From Zygnema circumcarinatum (taxonomy: Eukaryota; Streptophyta; Zygnematophyceae; Zygnematales; Zygnemataceae), in contig CM074806.1 in the NCBI GenBank assembly GCA_037447605.1, positions 4,771,287 through 4,835,286 of the forward strand: a stretch of 64,000 bases of DNA. The letters run 5' to 3'. A program made the translations under genes and the position numbers. Below, piece by piece: positions 59,670 to 64,000 of this stretch. How positions within the stretch are numbered: position 1 is the stretch's first letter; every line of letters begins with the position of its first letter. The notes under the pieces were generated by a model. That model was not told the DNA's origin, searched no databases, and saw only the letters and a program-made list of their open reading frames with translations.

Positions 59670-61223
59670 TCACAACATGGGTCGAATGCCCCGCGCCAAC
59701 TGGGCCCATTCAACAGCCTCCTCAGGGATCTGCATAACGCATGAAGCAATTCAGCGTTAAATGATTTGGCTGAAATAAAGAAGTCTCGTTTGACTCTTTT
59801 GCTACCATGGAACAATCAGTTCGAGCTCGCTTCCATCTCCAGCTGCATGTGCCTACCTGCGCAAGAAGCCATTCCATATTGCTCAGAGAGAGCCGCAGAA
59901 GCTTCAATGCCAGATCAAATCTGCTGTTCGCAATGGACCCTTCTGTTCGAAAATCATCGGTCCGATTACTGCCCACCGGCATCTGGACTTTCCAGATTGA
60001 GCTTTGAGCATAACCCAAATCTCCAAGAATCTGCGACAGCCATCCAAGGAGACATCCTATCTCAGGAAAATCACGGTATCGAGGAAAGAGCTCCAAGCTT
60101 GTATTCAATGGAACGAACTTTTGAGTCCAACCCCCAACAGAGACTTTGGGTCAATCACCTCCTCCACTGTTTCTGGGTCCACGTCATAAATCTCCACCAA
60201 TGGCGGCAGGTTGATGGCGAGGCTCTCAGCAACTTTCGCCATAACTCTGCTTCATCCTTTCCCCATCCCCGGTCCCTCCTTACCCACTCCTTATGTCGCT
60301 TTGGAAACCTCCGACCACTTAACACAATTTAGTAGGGAGGTAGCCGAAACAGTACGGCATAAACCCATAAAGCTTGTACTGTACCCCAAATTGTGTGTTC
60401 ACGTGTGCCTTTTATCCCCATCGACACATTGCCTGCGCCAGTATAGGCAGCTGCAGGAGAGGACGGAGGCAGAGGCACATAATGAGACGTGAAGTGGCCC
60501 ACCTGAGCCACTGCCGCAATTCCGCGGGCGAACGAACTTCAGCAGCGGAGAGAATTTGAAGAATCTCTCTTGCGTTCAGAGCTGCAATTAGAGATCGCTC
60601 TCCCACGTCTTCCAGCGCGCTGGCCCCTGCCCCCTATGCCCGCTGCCGTGACTCATTAGCTCACGGCAGCTAACACATACATAAACTTTAAATCACATCA
60701 CTTTTTTCCTTCGAAACCCTTCGCAGGTAGTCTCACCATAGTAGTCGTAGATGAAGATTGATAGTGTTTAATACAAACAGTTTCCTAGTTAGTGTCAAGA
60801 GTGATTTACGAAAGAGTCATCAATTGCAAGAAAGACGATGAATTTAACGTTTCTTAGAAGAGTCCCCTATGAAATTTAAAGACTGTAGTGAGCGCAGATC
60901 AATCCCAACAAGCTGCGGCTTCAAGACATGTCATGGTACACTGAGAGACAGAGGAAGATTAAAGCCTATCAGTACCAGTACTGCTAAGAAAAGCTTTGGC
61001 GTCAAACCTGATCAGCAGAGAGCAGCAGCACAAGACCCCCGACTGCCATTCTTCGCGATGTCAATCCGAACCGCTCCCCTGATCGTCTGGCGCCTCTCTC
61101 TTCCCCTCCCTGCACACTCCTTCTCACTGAGACCTCATCTCTCCTTGCGCCGCATGTGCTAATCTGAGCTCTCCTCCTCCCTCCCCTCGCAGAGACGCCC
61201 CCGCGCCTTTCCTTCCCCACCAT
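59670..61223 (-). CDS. Hypothetical small protein with probable thylakoid-lumen targeting
   Basis: I do not recognise the mature protein. Five exons fit in phase: 61223-61008, 60633-60503, 60246-60139, 60001-59857 and 59729-59670 (660 nt, 219 aa). The first 70 residues are Arg/Ser/Gly-rich as in plastid transit peptides, followed by SRRMAVGGLVLLLSADQ, a twin Arg plus hydrophobic stretch, and then GAGASA|LED, an AXA-type cleavage site. This is the layout of a bipartite, Tat-type lumen signal. The mature part has predicted helices VGERSLIAALNAREILQILS and KVAESLAINLPPLVEIYDVD (with VMA before it), then RFDLALKLLRLSLSNMEWLL and IPEEAVEWAQLARGIRPML at the C-terminus. About 140 residues remain after cleavage. 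The donor of exon 3 is weak (CT|GTTGGG), so the exon 3/4 junction is the least certain. Function unknown. Confidence 0.55.
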
Positions 61224-61763
61224 GGCCGCGCGCAAGGACAAAGTTCTACATTCATGGCTTGGATGAAGGTCCCGGAAGGACGATGAGAGGGAGAGGGGCT
61301 CGGCGAGAATTCCTTCATGCATGAACGAGAGAAGCACAGAAGCTCCAGCCATGGCGGTGTTCTGAGAGGACGCAGCTCCTGCCGACACGTGGCAGGCGCC
61401 TGCGTCTCCTCCGCCAATGGCTGCCGCAGAGGATTGGGCCACGTGGCAGTGCTTCACGGGCGGTGGCTGGCGGGGCCGAGGCGGAGACTTGTCGGCTGGC
61501 GGAGGCAAACCGACCGTTCCGCCGGCCGGCAGGTATGTACGGACGCTTAACAAGGGGGCCGATGCATCCCACCGTCGGCCAGCAGGCGCGGCCGGGATGG
61601 CCGGCGCAATTTTGCCGGCCGTCTTGGCTAAAACTTGCCGGCCGGCGGCTTTCCGACCCCTTTCTTGGACTCCAAGGCCGCGACGAATGTCGGTGGTGTC
61701 GGTGGAGGATATAAAATAACAGCTTTGCTTGTTTTATCTTAAGAAAGATGTCTTTTTTTTTTT
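61224..61763. promoter_or_regulatory. Upstream region of the lumenal-type gene
   Basis: GC-rich spacer with G-boxes (CACGTGGCA at about 61386 and CCACGTGGCA at about 61440) and a TATAAAAT word near 61710 on the plus strand. No gene seen on the plus strand that would use it. Many GCCGGCC-type palindromes occur at 61515-61650. Confidence 0.4.
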
Positions 61764-62657
61764 GGGTAGTGATATTTCCACCCCTTTTTTGGATCCAAAC
61801 ACCCCTTCCCGGCCGGGCAGATTTAAAAAAGGATTAAAAACGGAAAATGCTTTTTTCACACCTTTTTGGAATCGATACCCACCCTCCATCGGCAGATTTT
61901 ATTTTTGCGAAACAAGGAAATAACCCGTCACCCCATTTTGAATATCCCGCCTACCTGAATTTTTTTTCACGCGTGCGGCCAATCGCAGCCGTCGATTCCC
62001 TCGCAGATCGCAACATGGCAGATCACTATTTGCTCTGCAGGAGGGCTCGGTCACAGCGAATGGCAGGTGCCCACGTATCCCGCCAAAGTCGTCTCAAAAA
62101 GTTGTCCGTACAAATGTCGTACGGTCGCAACTTTGAGGAACCCAATATTTCGTACATTGAGAGCTTGGACCAATCAAAGTTTTTCACGTCAAAAATTTAA
62201 CACGTGGCAGCGCACTCGCGCGTGCGATCCGGCTTTGGCGGGACTCGTGGGCGGTTTCCATTCGATAAGATCGAGCCCGGCAGCAGATCGAACGGTGACC
62301 TGCAGTGGTGCGATCTGCGAGGGAATTCGACAGATGCGATTGACACGCACGTGTGAAGGACGGACACCCGCGAACGATCTCGTGGCGGACGGATCTTCCG
62401 CTCCGAGCGGATTCGGGCAGGCAGATATTTCTTTCCCTCAAAAAAAAAATTCAGGGAGGCGGGATACAGTATTCAAAATGCGGTGACGGGGTATCATTTT
62501 CCTTGGTTAGCAAAGATAAAATCAGCCGACGGAAGAAGGTGGGTATCGATTCCAAAAAGGTGTGAAAATAGCATTTTCCGTTTTTAATCCCTTTTGAAAT
62601 CTGCCCGGCCGGGAAGGGGTGTTTGGATCCAAAAAAGGGGTGGAAATATCACTACCC
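61764..62657. mobile_element. Foldback element with long terminal inverted repeats
   Basis: The sequence from GGGTAGTGATATTTCCACCC at 61764 reappears as its reverse complement ending ATATCACTACCC at 62657. The first 200 bp or so of each arm are closely similar (61764-61965 against 62657-62432). Similarity continues inward with about 75-80 percent identity by eye (for example TCCCTCGCAGATCGCA near 62000 and its partner near 62320), after a roughly 90-bp insert in the right arm. Both ends abut T runs (11 at 61753-61763, 12 at 62658-62669) that may be the target duplication. No transposase is encoded, so it is non-autonomous. Long arms and a 9-12-bp duplication would suit a Mutator-like element. 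Confidence 0.8.
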
Positions 62658-63729
62658 TTTTTTTTTTTTGCGTTCACAATTTGAACTCTTTTTATTTATC
62701 TAATTTAGGACGAGTGCGACAAAATGCTGTTTGATCCGTCACGCTCCGTCACCGTCGGTGACAGCTGGTGTGAAGAACAGGCGCGCGCTGAGCTGGCCGG
62801 TCCCTTACTGCAATCATTTTCCGTACCTCAATTTGTCGTTTTAATCTACGAACGCCGTGACACCTAGATATTTGTTGTCGTTGCTGCTGTTGGCTTTGCC
62901 CAATGGTGCACACATGGACGGCGACCCATGCCCATCCATCCCCTGACCTGAACCCCTTCGCTGGACGGAGCGTTGGACGACGAAGGGGTGTTGGCCCGCA
63001 GCCGTTGTCTGTTGCAGAAGGCTGTGAGCGGCATGCAGGGCAGATGGATGCTGTGCGGTCAAGAGAGGAGAAGGGAAATAAAAGCACACGCGAGCATCAC
63101 CCGCTTTGCTTTGCTTTGCTTTTCGTCCATTCATATTAAAAGAGCGAGTGCCGCACCAGGCGACAAAAAGAACAGTCAGCAGAAGTGGGTGACCTCTGGC
63201 CATCATCGCCCAAAGGGCTCGATTCCTCTCCTCGCTAAAGCAGTGCAGCTGCATGCTCTGCACTGCGTACCGTATCCTACGTGCCGCTAAACTTCCTGCT
63301 TCTCCTTCTCCTATAAGCCAAACACCGAGCTCCAATGGCGGAGCAGGCAATATTATACATAGGACTTACCGAAGCAGAAGCCTCTACTGACCTCTTACCG
63401 CCTGACTGCAGTACAATATCTAGTACAACAGTAACGTAGGACTAATGTTACACGAATAATAGAGCTGCCATACCTACATGAGACTGGCACGAAAATTTGT
63501 GAGCCGAGGCAAAATCTGTGCCAGAAAAAGCTCTGTATCCTAAGCTTGCTTGCTTACACTGCCCGCTTCCCTCAGCCGCTCTAAAACCCCGCGTGCATGT
63601 GCTAAGGAGCATCTCCGAGTCCCACTTCCTCCAATTAAGGGGCGGGGGAGCACAAAATGAGAAACATCAGAGTCACATATTCCTCCCATTCCATTCCACT
63701 CTACACTGCGACCAGTCGAAGCTTTCTCC
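62658..63729. other. Intergenic region right of the foldback element
   Basis: No supported gene. CCGTACC at 62820 and ACCGTATCC at about 63269 are present. Open frames at 62750-63350 lack recognisable protein features. Confidence 0.45.
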
Positions 63730-64000
63730 TTAAAGCCCTCTTCGGGACCGGTGCTTCCCCTTCCCTGGGGGATGCCTGCCTTTCCCCGGAGGATGCTTGC
63801 CCTTTCCAGGAGGATGCCTTCCCTTCCGCCGCCGCCCTCCGCTTGTCGACTCAGGAGAAGGAGGAGGAGAACTCTGCGCATGAAGAGCATCTGCTTGTTC
63901 TCTCTTCGGCTTCTCCTCTTCGATGGGGGCGGGAGGAGGAGGAGGAGGAGGGGCGGCAGTGGCGGTGGTAGTGTTGGAGGAGGAGGGAGCGTCGAACTGC
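63730..64000 (-). CDS. C-terminal exon of an unknown Pro-rich, basic-tailed protein (partial, enters from right edge)
   Basis: Minus-strand reading frame open from the window edge to a stop at 63732-63730. It encodes a Ser/Thr stretch, a run of seven Pro, APIEEEKPKREQADALHAQS, SPPPSPESTSGG, and a basic tail made of four tandem copies of a hexapeptide-like unit (HPPGKGK/HPPGKGR) ending HRSRRGL. The codon pattern of the repeat is consistent and the tail is strongly basic, as in nucleic-acid-binding or chromatin proteins. The rest of the gene is outside the window, so the family is unknown. It could be spurious, but the repeated unit makes coding likely. Confidence 0.45.
   Translation of the reverse strand, partial: QFDAPSSSNTTTATAAPPPPPPPAPIEEEKPKREQADALHAQSSPPPSPESTSGGRRRKGRHPPGKGKHPPGKGRHPPGKGKHRSRRGL

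Overview
The window is nuclear DNA of a plant-lineage eukaryote. Genes are split by many short introns (mostly GT-AG, a few GC-AG). The gene set is plant-type: a class XI myosin with a DIL tail, an HT1-like Raf-family kinase, a plant-type TERT, a eukaryotic LpxA, a mitochondrial Oxa1 and a myo-inositol-phosphate synthase. Intergenic spacers of 1-2 kb, modest introns, many microsatellites and GC-rich promoter blocks suggest a streptophyte green alga (perhaps a zygnematophyte) rather than a seed plant. The species is inference only.

Layout, left to right. (1) 207-3735, minus: 5' part of a DBP3-like DEAD-box helicase running off the left edge. Head-to-head with it is (2) 4100-12172, plus: telomerase reverse transcriptase, about 1,986 residues. 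(3) 13927-16354, minus: HT1-like kinase, divergent from (4) 17742-29542, plus: class XI myosin of about 30 exons. (5) 31454-32991, plus: orphan two-exon gene. (6) 34227-37470, plus: Oxa1/YidC membrane insertase. (7) 38715-45175, plus: very large orphan protein of about 1,844 residues with a 5-kb first exon. (8) 46115-48159, minus: a degenerate soluble inorganic pyrophosphatase joined to a long C-terminal extension with an RVSF motif. (9) 49063-53058, minus: LpxA in 11 exons, divergent from (10) 55246-58789, plus: myo-inositol-1-phosphate synthase in 9 exons. (11) 59670-61223, minus: small unrecognised protein with a probable thylakoid-lumen signal. (12) 61764-62657: an 894-bp foldback element. 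(13) 63730-64000, minus: C-terminus of a protein entering from the right edge.

The exon models of TERT, kinase, Oxa1, the large orphan, the pyrophosphatase-like gene, LpxA, MIPS and the lumenal candidate each sum to a multiple of three with consistent splice phases, so I trust them more than the myosin model, where some tail exons are approximate. The genes do not form a pathway; they are independent housekeeping and regulatory genes, three pairs of which share divergent promoters. The spacers are rich in G-box (CACGTG), TGACGTCA and CCGTACGG palindromes. Two assembly gaps (10 N each inside poly-G/C) fall in introns.

The most unusual items are the catalytically degenerate pyrophosphatase-like fusion, the foldback element, the enlarged TERT, the large tryptophan-acidic repeat protein and the putative lumenal orphan.
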